Source: Actinomycetes bacterium
GTDB taxonomy: Bacteria; Actinomycetota; Acidimicrobiia; Acidimicrobiales; Acidimicrobilacustridaceae
Direction: 5' to 3'
Length of the DNA: 64,000 nucleotides
NCBI GenBank assembly: GCA_029782145.1
Contig: JAKOVH010000026.1
Coordinates: forward strand, 310,001 to 374,000
Shown: piece after piece, positions 56,790 to 63,877 of the stretch
How the letters are laid out: every line of letters begins with the position of its first letter
Position numbering within the stretch: position 1 is the first letter of the stretch
The notes under the pieces: generated by a model
What the model was told of the DNA's origin: nothing
Databases searched by the model: none
Seen by the model: only the letters and a program-made list of their open reading frames with translations
Program-made: the position numbers and the translations under genes

Positions 56790-57716
56790 GAGGAGGCGCA
56801 TCACCTGCTCGGCGACGAGGCGGAGGTGGTCGAGGTCGTCGAGGTCGAGCACCTGCAGGTAGACCCGCTCGGCGCCGGCCTCGACGTAGGTGGCGATCTT
56901 GTCGAGCACCTCCGAGGGCGTGCCGGCGGCGCCGTTGTTCCGCAGCTCGTCGGCGGCGCGTCCGATGTTGCCGGCCCGGCGCTCCACCTCGGCGTCGTTC
57001 TCGCCGCAGCACAGCACGAGCGCCGCCGAGCACACCAACGAGTCGGGGTCACGGTCGCGCGCCTCGCAGGCGGCCCGCACCCGGGCGCACTGGGCGGCGA
57101 ACACCTCCACCGGGGCGAACGGCACGTTGAACTCGTGGGCGTAGTGCGCCGCCAGCCGGGGCGTGCGGGTCGGTCCGTGCCCGCCGATGATGATCGGCGG
57201 GCCACCCGGCTGCAGCGGCTTGGGCAGGGCCGGCGATCCGACCAGCCCGTAGTGCTGGCCCTCGAAGGTGTACTGCGAGTCGGCCGGGGTGTGCCACAGG
57301 CCGGTGATGATCTCGAGCTGCTCCTCGAGGCGGTCGAAGCGCTCCTTGGTGGTCGGGAAGGGGATGCCGTAGGCGACGTGCTCGTCGTCGTACCAGCCGG
57401 CCCCGAGGCCGAGCTCCACCCGGCCGCCGCTCATGTCGTCGACCTGGGCCACGGCCACCGCGAGCGGTCCCGGCAACCGGAACGTCGCCGACGTCACGAG
57501 GGTGCCGAGCCGGATGGTGACGGTCTCTCGGGCGATGGCGCCCAGGGTCACCCAGGTGTCGGTCGGACCGGGGAGCCCGCTGACCTCACCCATCTTGAGG
57601 TAGTGGTCGGAGCGGAAGAAGGCGTCGTAGCCGAGCTCCTCGGCCGTCTGGGCGACGGTGAGCTGTTGGAGGTACGACGCCCCCTGCTGGGGCTCGACGA
57701 AGACGCGCAGGTCCAT
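56784..57716 (-). CDS. LLM-class flavin/F420-dependent oxidoreductase
   Basis: A 310-residue TIM-barrel protein of the luciferase-like family, which in actinobacteria often uses coenzyme F420. Typical parts are GYDAFFRSDHYLKM, TIRLGTLVTSATFRLPGPLAVAVAQVDDMSGGRVELGLGAGWYDDEH, and PIIIGGHGPTRTPRLAAHYAHEFN. AGGAG lies 5 nt before the ATG. The substrate is unknown. The tail overlaps a tandem repeat. Confidence 0.92.
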   Translation of the reverse strand: MDLRVFVEPQQGASYLQQLTVAQTAEELGYDAFFRSDHYLKMGEVSGLPGPTDTWVTLGAIARETVTIRLGTLVTSATFRLPGPLAVAVAQVDDMSGGRVELGLGAGWYDDEHVAYGIPFPTTKERFDRLEEQLEIITGLWHTPADSQYTFEGQHYGLVGSPALPKPLQPGGPPIIIGGHGPTRTPRLAAHYAHEFNVPFAPVEVFAAQCARVRAACEARDRDPDSLVCSAALVLCCGENDAEVERRAGNIGRAADELRNNGAAGTPSEVLDKIATYVEAGAERVYLQVLDLDDLDHLRLVAEQVMRLLP

Positions 57717-57764
57717 GGGTGCTCCTGGTGTCGGGGGCCGGGCCGAGGCTACCGGCGCGGTGGA

Positions 57765-58688
57765 TCAGGGCTTCCCGGTCGTGCTGCCGGTGCGCCCGGA
57801 GCCTGCGGTGTGGCCGGTCCGGGTGTCGTCGCGAGGTTCGGTGCCCCGCCGGGCGAGCACGATGAACACGGTGAGGGCGATCGCCGTGGCGAGCAGCAGG
57901 CCGATGCGAGTGGGGCCCACCGAGTCGATCCAGTCGCTCATGCGGCCGCTGAGGTCGAACATCCACTGGGCCACCCCGCCGCCGCTCGTGTCGCCGCTGT
58001 AGACCCGCAGCTCGTACCAGCCGTAGTAGGTGACGTACAGCCCGGCGAGCACCAGCAGGGCGCCGGAGATGCGCCCGACGTAGGGCAGCACGCCGCGCAG
58101 CCGGCGCACGAGCGACTGGCGGGCCAGAGCGATGGCGAGGGTGAGCACCATCAGCACGAGGCCCATGCCCAGCGCGTAGGCGAGGAACGCCCCGATGCCC
58201 ACGACGACGCTCTCGTTCTCGATGGTGGTGGAGACGGCGGCGGTGAACAGCGCGAACGTGCAGCTCAACGAGACCAGGGCGTAGGAGACGCCGAACAGGA
58301 ACACCGACGTGAGCTCGCGGGAGTCGGTGCCCTTCGACATCTTGGGCAGCCGCACGGTGATCGTGCGCCCGGTGAGCATGACGACACCGAGCACCACGAG
58401 CACGATGCCGAGCACGATGGTGAGCCACGGCAAGCGGTCGTTGATGCGGTTGAGGAGCGGCTCGAGCACGATGCCGAGCAGGCCGAACACCACCACGAAG
58501 CCGGCGGTCATGGCCGCCCCGACGGTGAGGGCACGCACGACGGTGCGGCCGGTGTCGTGGTCGTCGGCGTGGTCGGCGCCCTCGAGTCCGAGGAAGTACG
58601 ACAGGTAGGCGGGCAGCATGGCGAAGCCGCACGGGTTGAACGTCGCCACCATCCCGACGCCGAAGGCGTAGACGAGCGACGGGTTCAC
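57765..58688 (-). CDS. ccdA: cytochrome c biogenesis protein CcdA
   Basis: A 307-residue membrane protein that carries reducing equivalents from cytoplasmic thioredoxin across the membrane. Six or seven helices hold the two redox cysteines in FNPCGFAMLP and SLSCTFALF. A cytoplasmic His/Asp-rich loop GADHADDHDTG follows helix 1, and the C-terminus is a longer, disordered Gly/Thr tail. It starts with GTG 1 nt after the TlpA-like gene. The two supply reduced apocytochrome for haem attachment, needed for the CXXCH of ctaC. Confidence 0.92.
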   Translation of the reverse strand: MNPSLVYAFGVGMVATFNPCGFAMLPAYLSYFLGLEGADHADDHDTGRTVVRALTVGAAMTAGFVVVFGLLGIVLEPLLNRINDRLPWLTIVLGIVLVVLGVVMLTGRTITVRLPKMSKGTDSRELTSVFLFGVSYALVSLSCTFALFTAAVSTTIENESVVVGIGAFLAYALGMGLVLMVLTLAIALARQSLVRRLRGVLPYVGRISGALLVLAGLYVTYYGWYELRVYSGDTSGGGVAQWMFDLSGRMSDWIDSVGPTRIGLLLATAIALTVFIVLARRGTEPRDDTRTGHTAGSGRTGSTTGKP

Positions 58689-58689
58689 G

Positions 58690-59328
58690 TCACACGCCCA
58701 GCTTGTCGTCGATCAGCGCCTGCAGCTCGGCCTGCGACAGCTCGCCGTTGTGCACCGCGACGATCGTGCCGTCGGCCGCGACCAGCACGGTCCGGGGCAG
58801 GCCCATGCCCCCGAAGGCGCGGAAGACCTCGCCCTTGGGATCGCGACCGACGGGGTAGGTCGCTCCCGTGCGGTCGAGCATCTCCTTGCCGCTCTCGGCT
58901 CGCTCGGCCACGTCGAGGCCCAGGAACGCGACGCGGTCCTGGTTGGCCTGGTACACCTGCTCGATGGCCGGCATCTCCTTGATGCACGGCCCGCAGTAGG
59001 CGGCCCAGAAGTTCAGCACCATGGGGCGACCATCGGTCGACAGCGGCACCTGTTCGCCGTCGAAGGTCACGAAGCTCACCTGGGGCAGCGCCTGCCCGGT
59101 GGGGTCGGCGCCCGCCTCGAGGCCGTCCGCGCCGGTGGGGAGCGTGGCGTTCGGATCGAGCTGCTGGACGTCGGAGGAGCCGTCGTCGCCGCCCGACGCG
59201 AAGGCCACCACCGTGGCGATGGCGAGCACGACCGTGGCCAGCGCCGCGGCCCACAGCAGGCCCCGGTTCCTCCGGCGAGGCGATGCCGCGGGTGGCTGGT
59301 CGTCGGGTGGCAGCGAGGTGGTGTCCAT
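58690..59328 (-). CDS. TlpA/ResA-like membrane thioredoxin
   Basis: A 212-residue protein with a cytoplasmic Pro-rich start, one membrane helix (LLWAAALATVVLAIATVVAFA) and an extracytoplasmic thioredoxin fold. The active site is FWAAYCGPCIKEMP and the cis-Pro segment is GLPRTVLV. It resembles ResA/TlpA, which reduce the cysteines of apocytochrome c and take electrons from CcdA, encoded immediately downstream. A link to maturing the ctaC cytochrome domain is likely. Confidence 0.92.
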   Translation of the reverse strand: MDTTSLPPDDQPPAASPRRRNRGLLWAAALATVVLAIATVVAFASGGDDGSSDVQQLDPNATLPTGADGLEAGADPTGQALPQVSFVTFDGEQVPLSTDGRPMVLNFWAAYCGPCIKEMPAIEQVYQANQDRVAFLGLDVAERAESGKEMLDRTGATYPVGRDPKGEVFRAFGGMGLPRTVLVAADGTIVAVHNGELSQAELQALIDDKLGV

Positions 59329-59423
59329 GGCGGGGCCGGCCCCCGTGGCGGGGTCCCGTCACGTGGCCACGCTCGACGGTAGCCGTGGGTCCGTCACCGT
59401 CCCAACCGCCGGAAGGCCCCTTG

Positions 59424-59464
59424 GGCCCCGGGCCGAACGCCTCTCGGGGCGTTGGCCCGGGGCC
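59424..59464 (-). terminator. long hairpin terminator after whiB
   Basis: GGCCCCGGGCC and GGCCCGGGGCC enclose a second stem AACGCC/GGCGTT with a single bulge and a 6-nt loop, a 17-bp stem in all. It lies about 100 nt past the whiB stop and about 95 nt before the TlpA-like start. Nothing else coding is visible in this 239-nt gap. Confidence 0.6.
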
Positions 59465-59567
59465 GGTCCGCCACGTCGATCCGCCGCCGCCCGTCCGCGC
59501 TCCCGGCAGGCGGGGCCGGCACGAGGCGGCGGCCCCGCCCGGGGTTCGTGGGCGGGTTGGGGTGCGG

Positions 59568-59912
59568 TCAGGCCGACCGGAGGTGGCCCTGGAGGTGCAG
59601 CGGCACCGGGATGTCGGGCAGCTGGTCCTCCGGGCGGGGCTGCTTGGGGGGCCGACCCCGGCGACGCTTGGTGGCCAGGATCTTCCCGTTGAGGAACATC
59701 TGCCCACCCCACACGCCCCACGGCTCGTGGCGTTCGATCGCCCCCTCGAGGCACTCGAGCATCACCGGGCACGTGGCGCAGATGGCCTTGGCCGCGGCGA
59801 TGTCCTGCAGCTCCTCGGAGAAGAACACGCCGGTGAGCGAACCCTGCAGGTCGTTGCAGGCGGCGTTCGCCCGGACGGCTGGCGAGATGTCGTCGATGGC
59901 CTCGGCGAGCAT
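59568..59912 (-). CDS. WhiB-family regulator, WhiB7-like
   Basis: A 114-residue iron-sulfur transcription factor. Cysteines 19, 45, 48 and 54 (C-x25-C-xx-C-x5-C) bind a [4Fe-4S] cluster, and GVWGG at 66-70 is the family turn that contacts the sigma factor. Residues 83-90 read RRRGRPPK, an AT-hook-type motif; among WhiB proteins this is the mark of WhiB7, which drives intrinsic antibiotic resistance in mycobacteria and streptomycetes. The gene follows a terminator-like hairpin and a 60-codon ORF, as known whiB7 genes follow an attenuator with an upstream ORF. The ATG at 59912 was chosen from the family's N-terminus. Confidence 0.88.
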   Translation of the reverse strand: MLAEAIDDISPAVRANAACNDLQGSLTGVFFSEELQDIAAAKAICATCPVMLECLEGAIERHEPWGVWGGQMFLNGKILATKRRRGRPPKQPRPEDQLPDIPVPLHLQGHLRSA

Positions 59913-60029
59913 CGGAGTCCCTTTCGGTGCGGGGATGGGTCGGGTGGTGGTGGGTGCTGGACAGCTCCGCTGGTGGTTCGACCGGTGGGCGGCCGGAAGC
60001 TCAGCGGTTCGGGCTGCGGCCAACGCAGA

Positions 60030-60057
60030 AAGGCCGCCGGGGGAACCCGGCGGCCTT
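60030..60057 (-). terminator. hairpin in the whiB leader, candidate attenuator
   Basis: AAGGCCGCCGGG and CCCGGCGGCCTT form a perfect 12-bp stem with a 4-nt loop. On the minus strand it is followed by TTTCTGCG, a weak U run. It lies 24 nt past the 60-codon ORF and 118 nt before whiB, so early termination could control whiB expression. Confidence 0.6.
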
Positions 60058-60081
60058 CGGAAGCGTCGTACGCAGCGGTGG

Positions 60082-60264
60082 CTACGTGCGGCTCGGAGGT
60101 CGCCGGGCGGGATGCTTGTGGCCGAAGCCGGAGGCGGCACCCATGGCCGGGACGTACCAGTTGATGGTGGCGTCGGTGGTCACGGCCGGGCTCGCCCCGA
60201 GGGCGCGCACACGCCCGCGGGCGCCGCAGGCGGCGGGCGCGGAGGCGAGGGCGGTCGTGAACAT
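60082..60264 (-). CDS. 60-residue small ORF in the whiB leader
   Basis: A 60-codon ORF from ATG 60264 to TAG 60082. It is basic and Ala/Gly-rich with a central TINWYVPAMGAASGFGHKH. More than 90% of its codons end in G or C until the last few, like true genes here. Read on the other strand the same stretch lacks such a pattern. It is in the place of the upstream ORF of whiB7 leaders, though longer than the mycobacterial ones. It may work through translation of the leader rather than as a protein. No family is recognised. Confidence 0.55.
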   Translation of the reverse strand: MFTTALASAPAACGARGRVRALGASPAVTTDATINWYVPAMGAASGFGHKHPARRPPSRT

Positions 60265-60271
60265 GTGAGCC

Positions 60272-60300
60272 ACCCAACCACAGCTCGGGGGATCGGTCAA
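60272..60300 (-). promoter_or_regulatory. candidate promoter of the small ORF and whiB
   Basis: TTGACC (60295-60300, minus strand) and TTGGGT (60272-60277) are 17 nt apart. The -35 is good and the -10 weak. Directly upstream lies the AT-rich GATTATTCC, the kind of site next to the -35 that WhiB7 uses with its AT-hook to activate its own promoter. Confidence 0.4.
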
Positions 60301-60366
60301 CGGAATAATCGACGAACGGCCCTTGACGGCCCGGCGCCGGGACTCTGGCCGGAACGTGGTGAGCGG

Positions 60367-60372
60367 TAGCGT
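60367..60372 (+). promoter_or_regulatory. -10 element, leaderless promoter of the thioesterase gene
   Basis: TAGCGT ends 8 nt before the ATG, with no ribosome site. The hexamer is the same as that of purL and pyrE. Confidence 0.5.
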
Positions 60373-60380
60373 GCGCCGTC

Positions 60381-61265
60381 ATGGCGCTCTCCGACAGCGG
60401 CCCCGGGCCTGGCCCCGCCCGCAGGCCCGGCAGGCCCGGCAGGCCGAACGGGGCCGACGTCTTGTTGCCCCCGCCGTCGGCGGGCCGGGTCTTCCGGGGC
60501 ACTCGCCGCGTGCGCCTGGGTGACGTCGACCCCGCCGGGCGGCTGCGCCTCGACGCGCTGGCCCGCTACCTGCAGGACGTGAGCAGCGACGACAGCGAGG
60601 ACTCCGGGCTGCCCGACGCCCAGGCCTGGGTGGTGCGCCGCACCGTCGTGGAGCACCGTCGGGCCGCGGCTCTCGGTGAGCAGCTGCAGCTGACCACCTT
60701 CTGCACGGGCTACGGCAGCCGGTGGGCCGAACGCCGCGTCGCCGTGCGCGGGCGGTCCGGTGCGGTGCTCGACGCGGCGACGGTGTGGGTCCACGTCGAT
60801 CCGGCCACGGGGCGCCCGCGCTCGTTGCCGCTCGGGTTCCACGAGGTCTACGGCCCGGCAGCGGCTGGTCGCGAGGTGCTGGCCCGGCAGGTCCACGAGC
60901 CGGTCTCGGCCGACACCCCTGCGGTCGACCGGTTCGAGTGGTTGCCCCGGGCGGCCGACCTCGACGTGCTCGACCACGTCAACAACGCCGTGGCGTGGGC
61001 GGTGCTCGAGCAGGTACGGGCCCGTCTGCTCGTCGCCGCCGGGGTCGGGCGCGGCGCGCCGGGCGACCCCTTCGCGTCGGCGTTCCGCGCCGAGGTGGAG
61101 TTCCGCGAGGCAGTGGAGCGGGTGGTGGCCGACGCCGGGGCGCCGCTCGTCGTCGCCCACGCGGCCGACGGGCCCGCTCGGGTGGTCACGCTCTGGTCGG
61201 GCGACGGAGGCACCGCCCACGTGACGGCCCGCCTTCAGCCGTTGGGTGAGAGCACTCGCCCGTAG
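60381..61265 (+). CDS. acyl-ACP thioesterase-family protein
   Basis: A 294-residue double hot-dog-fold protein. After a Pro/Gly-rich start of 45 residues comes RRVRLGDVDPAGRLRLDALARYLQDVSSDDSEDSG, the front of acyl-ACP thioesterases, then AWVVRRTVVEHRRAAALGEQLQLTTFCTGYGSRWAERRV. The second hot-dog has LDVLDHVNNAVAWAVLEQV, with the Asn and His of the usual active-site region. It would release fatty acids from ACP or CoA. Its last 31 nt overlap the convergent serpin gene. Confidence 0.85.
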   Translation: MALSDSGPGPGPARRPGRPGRPNGADVLLPPPSAGRVFRGTRRVRLGDVDPAGRLRLDALARYLQDVSSDDSEDSGLPDAQAWVVRRTVVEHRRAAALGEQLQLTTFCTGYGSRWAERRVAVRGRSGAVLDAATVWVHVDPATGRPRSLPLGFHEVYGPAAAGREVLARQVHEPVSADTPAVDRFEWLPRAADLDVLDHVNNAVAWAVLEQVRARLLVAAGVGRGAPGDPFASAFRAEVEFREAVERVVADAGAPLVVAHAADGPARVVTLWSGDGGTAHVTARLQPLGESTRP

Positions 61266-62641
61266 AGCAGCGGTGCGCCGCTCGAGCGGTCACGAACCAC
61301 CACCAGGAAGGGCCGGTCGACGGTGACGACCGTGGCGCTCGGCGTCGACGGCGCCACCCCCGACGGCGCCACCGCCGACCCACCTCCTCCGGTCGAGCCG
61401 GTCGTGCCGGTCGTGCCGGTGGTGCCGGTGGACGTGGACGTGCTCGCCCGTCCCGCCGTGGTGCTGGGCGCCGGCGGCGTGGGGTTGGTGGCGGTGGCCT
61501 CGGTGCCCTGCTCGGCCACCGCGAGGTAGGTCTGCTGCAGCACCGAGGAGATCGAGAGGGGTTCTGGGCTGATGCCGGTGAGGTCGGCGGCGAGGGGGTC
61601 CATGGCGTCGGCGAGGCCCAGGTCGCGCAGGGCGTCGGTGAGCGGGGCGTCGGTGGTGAAGCCGAAGCGGGGCAGCGAGAGGTCGACCGTGGCGGGCGTG
61701 AGGGAGGCGAGGAGGTCGCCCAGCCGTGACCCGTCGAGCCCTGCCTCGACCTCGCCGAAGCGGCCGTCGGCCGGCACGATGACGGTCATCCAGAGGTCCC
61801 GGCCGAGGTACGGCAGGTCGACCGCGGTCCACCCGTCGCCGGTGCCGAGGCGCACGTCGCGCAGCCCGGGGTTGCGCATCATCGGCACGGTCGTGGTGGT
61901 GGAGTCGAGGTGGCGGAAGGGCGCCAGGCGGGTCCGGGCCTCGTCGAACGGCGTGAGCCACGGGGCCTTGAGGTAGGCGGCGCCGGCCGCCACCAGACGG
62001 GTCGTCGGCGGGACCGAGCCCCGGGGCACCAGCTGGTCGATGTGGCCGCGGGTGGCGGAGCTCGCCCAGTCGTTCATGGCCCGGCGGGCGGTCTCGGGAT
62101 CGGAGCGGAAGTCGGTGGTGTGGACCCCGGCGTCCCACGTGGTGGCCAGCTCGTCGAGCCACCCCTGCTCGAACGGGGTGTCCTTCGGCAGCCACAGGCC
62201 GTCGACGAGGTCGACCGACACCGTGCCCGTGCGACCGCTGGCGTCGCGCTGGGTGCCCGAGCGGGAGCGGACGATCCGGTCGAGCGACGCCACCCCGGAG
62301 GCCAGGGTGGCCGCGCCGCCCTCGACCGACGCGGCTCCGAGCACGCGGTCGAGCTCTTCGGCCGTCGTGCCCGCCGCGCCGACCCGGGCCTGGGCGAGCG
62401 AGGACGCCACTGGCAACGGCGCCACGGTGACGTCCGAGCCGGGGCTGGCCGCCGCCAGGTGCTGCTCGAGGCGGACCGCCAGGTCGAGCACCGGCGTCGC
62501 CGCTCGGCTGCCCGCCTCCGCGTCGAGCGGGCCTTGCGTGCCGACGCCACGGACCTGCGAGCCGGAACCGCCAGCGCACGCGGCGAGCAGCACCACGACG
62601 GCCGCGGCGGCGAGGCCGAGAGCGCGGCGGCCGGTGGGCAT
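61235..62641 (-). CDS. serpin-family lipoprotein with an expanded reactive loop
   Basis: A protein of 468 residues with a lipoprotein signal (AVVVLLAACAGG), so it is exported and lipid-anchored. It then shows the serpin fold: VSVDLVDGLWLPKDTPFEQGWLDEL, FRSDPETARRAMNDWASSATRGHI, and LVAAGAAYLKAPWLTPF. The hinge is intact as EQGTEATAT (residues about 377-385), and VDRPFLVVVRD...LLYGRVLSPNG is the C-terminal strand. Between them the reactive loop is extended by roughly 45 residues of Thr, Ser, Gly and Pro, including TGTTGTTGTTG. A normal loop has about 20 residues, so inhibition may be altered. ATG 62641 was chosen; a GTG 9 nt upstream is possible. Confidence 0.87.
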   Translation of the reverse strand: MPTGRRALGLAAAAVVVLLAACAGGSGSQVRGVGTQGPLDAEAGSRAATPVLDLAVRLEQHLAAASPGSDVTVAPLPVASSLAQARVGAAGTTAEELDRVLGAASVEGGAATLASGVASLDRIVRSRSGTQRDASGRTGTVSVDLVDGLWLPKDTPFEQGWLDELATTWDAGVHTTDFRSDPETARRAMNDWASSATRGHIDQLVPRGSVPPTTRLVAAGAAYLKAPWLTPFDEARTRLAPFRHLDSTTTTVPMMRNPGLRDVRLGTGDGWTAVDLPYLGRDLWMTVIVPADGRFGEVEAGLDGSRLGDLLASLTPATVDLSLPRFGFTTDAPLTDALRDLGLADAMDPLAADLTGISPEPLSISSVLQQTYLAVAEQGTEATATNPTPPAPSTTAGRASTSTSTGTTGTTGTTGSTGGGGSAVAPSGVAPSTPSATVVTVDRPFLVVVRDRSSGAPLLYGRVLSPNG

Positions 62642-62662
62642 GGCCGCCACGGTAGGGCCTGG

Positions 62663-63838
62663 TCAGCTTCCCGCAGCGTCGAGGGCGGCGGTGGCGGCGG
62701 CCAGCATGCGGGCCGAGCACCCGGCCATGGGGATCGGCGGCGCCAGCTCGTCGACCAGGCGGTCGGCGATGCTGCGCAACGCCTCGGCGGCCGGTCCGGT
62801 GCCGAGCGCGACGGGTGCTCCCGTGTCGCCCCCGGTGGAGACCGCCGGCTCGAGCGGCACCGACCCCAGCAGCGGCACGCCGGCCTCCTCGGCGAGGGCG
62901 GCGCCGCCACCTTCGCCGAACACGGCGTGGAGCTCGCCGTGCTCGCAGCGGAAGGCGCTCATGTTCTCGATCACCCCGAGCACGTGGAGGTGGCTCTTGC
63001 GCGCCATGGTCACCGCCCGGCTGGCGACGCGCTGGGCGGCCAGGGCGGGGGTCGTGACGACCACCATCTCGGTCTGGGGCAGCATCCGGGCCAGGCCCAT
63101 CTGGACGTCGCCGGTGCCCGGGGGCAGGTCGACGACGACGTAGTCGAGGTCGTCGGCCCACGCCACGTCCTCGAGGAAGTGCTGCACGGCCCGGTTCAGG
63201 ATCAGCCCCCGCCACATCAGGGCGTCGGTCTCGTCGTCGACGAGCAGGCCCATCGACACCACGTCGAGGCGCCCGGCGCCGACCGCCAGCGAGTGGGGCG
63301 TGATGCGGCGTCCGCCGTCGGGGGCGGCCTCGGCGGCCAGCCGGCCCTCGAGGCCCAGCATGCGAGGGATCGAGAAGCCCCAGATGTCGGCGTCGATCAC
63401 CCCGACCGCGAACCCGCGCCGGGCCAGCGCCGCCGCCAGGTTGGCGGAGATCGAGGACTTGCCCACCCCACCCTTGCCCGAGGCGATGGCGAGCACCCTC
63501 GCTCCGGTCGGCACCGCGTTGGGGCCGGCCGAGCCCTGGGCAGCTCGCCGAGCGACGTCCATGGCGGCCGAGCGCTGCTCGGGGGTCATCTCGGCCCACT
63601 CGATGCGCACAGTCGTGACGCCGGGCAGGCCCTCCACCCGGGAGATCACGTCACGCTTCAGCTGGGCCCGCAACGGGCACCCGGCGGTGGTGAGGGCCAC
63701 GGTGACCACCACCGAGCCGTCGTCGCGCACGTCGGCGGCGCGTGCCATGCCCAGCTCGACGATGTCGGCGCCGAGCTCGGGGTCGATGACGCCCCGCAGC
63801 GCAGCGAGCACGTCGTCGGGGGAGGGGAGAGTGGCCAC
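62663..63838 (-). CDS. Mrp/NBP35-family ATP-binding protein with MIP18 domain
   Basis: A 391-residue P-loop ATPase linked to iron-sulfur cluster transfer. Residues 1-95 are a MIP18/DUF59 domain (LRGVIDPELGADIVELGM), followed by the deviant Walker A ASGKGGVGKSS, the switch DADIWGFSIP and VVVDLPPGTGDVQ. The CxxC found in many Mrp proteins is reduced to one cysteine (RCEHGE), as in actinobacterial forms known to me. The GTG start lies 6 nt from a perfect TAGAAT. It diverges from the SufR-like gene, which fits an Fe-S theme. Confidence 0.94.
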   Translation of the reverse strand: MATLPSPDDVLAALRGVIDPELGADIVELGMARAADVRDDGSVVVTVALTTAGCPLRAQLKRDVISRVEGLPGVTTVRIEWAEMTPEQRSAAMDVARRAAQGSAGPNAVPTGARVLAIASGKGGVGKSSISANLAAALARRGFAVGVIDADIWGFSIPRMLGLEGRLAAEAAPDGGRRITPHSLAVGAGRLDVVSMGLLVDDETDALMWRGLILNRAVQHFLEDVAWADDLDYVVVDLPPGTGDVQMGLARMLPQTEMVVVTTPALAAQRVASRAVTMARKSHLHVLGVIENMSAFRCEHGELHAVFGEGGGAALAEEAGVPLLGSVPLEPAVSTGGDTGAPVALGTGPAAEALRSIADRLVDELAPPIPMAGCSARMLAAATAALDAAGS

Positions 63839-63844
63839 ACCCCG

Positions 63845-63850
63845 ATTCTA
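63845..63850 (-). promoter_or_regulatory. -10 element, leaderless promoter of mrp
   Basis: TAGAAT, a near-ideal actinobacterial -10, ends 6 nt before the GTG on the minus strand. Confidence 0.6.
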
Positions 63851-63865
63851 ACGGCGGGTGCCGTG

Positions 63866-63871
63866 TAAACT
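63866..63871 (+). promoter_or_regulatory. -10 element, leaderless promoter of the SufR-like gene
   Basis: TAAACT ends 6 nt before the GTG. The two divergent -10 elements lie only 15 nt apart, so mrp and the SufR-like gene share their control region. Confidence 0.55.
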
Positions 63872-63877
63872 CGGCTC

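Noticed and set aside
59927..60268. A 113-codon plus-strand frame opposite the small ORF
   Set aside because: Trp/Gly/Arg-rich without domain character, and it crosses the leader hairpin. The minus-strand frame has the better codon pattern.
62900..62970. Missing CxxC in the Mrp protein as a sign of lost function
   Set aside because: Actinobacterial Mrp proteins known to me often lack these cysteines, and the ATPase motifs are intact.
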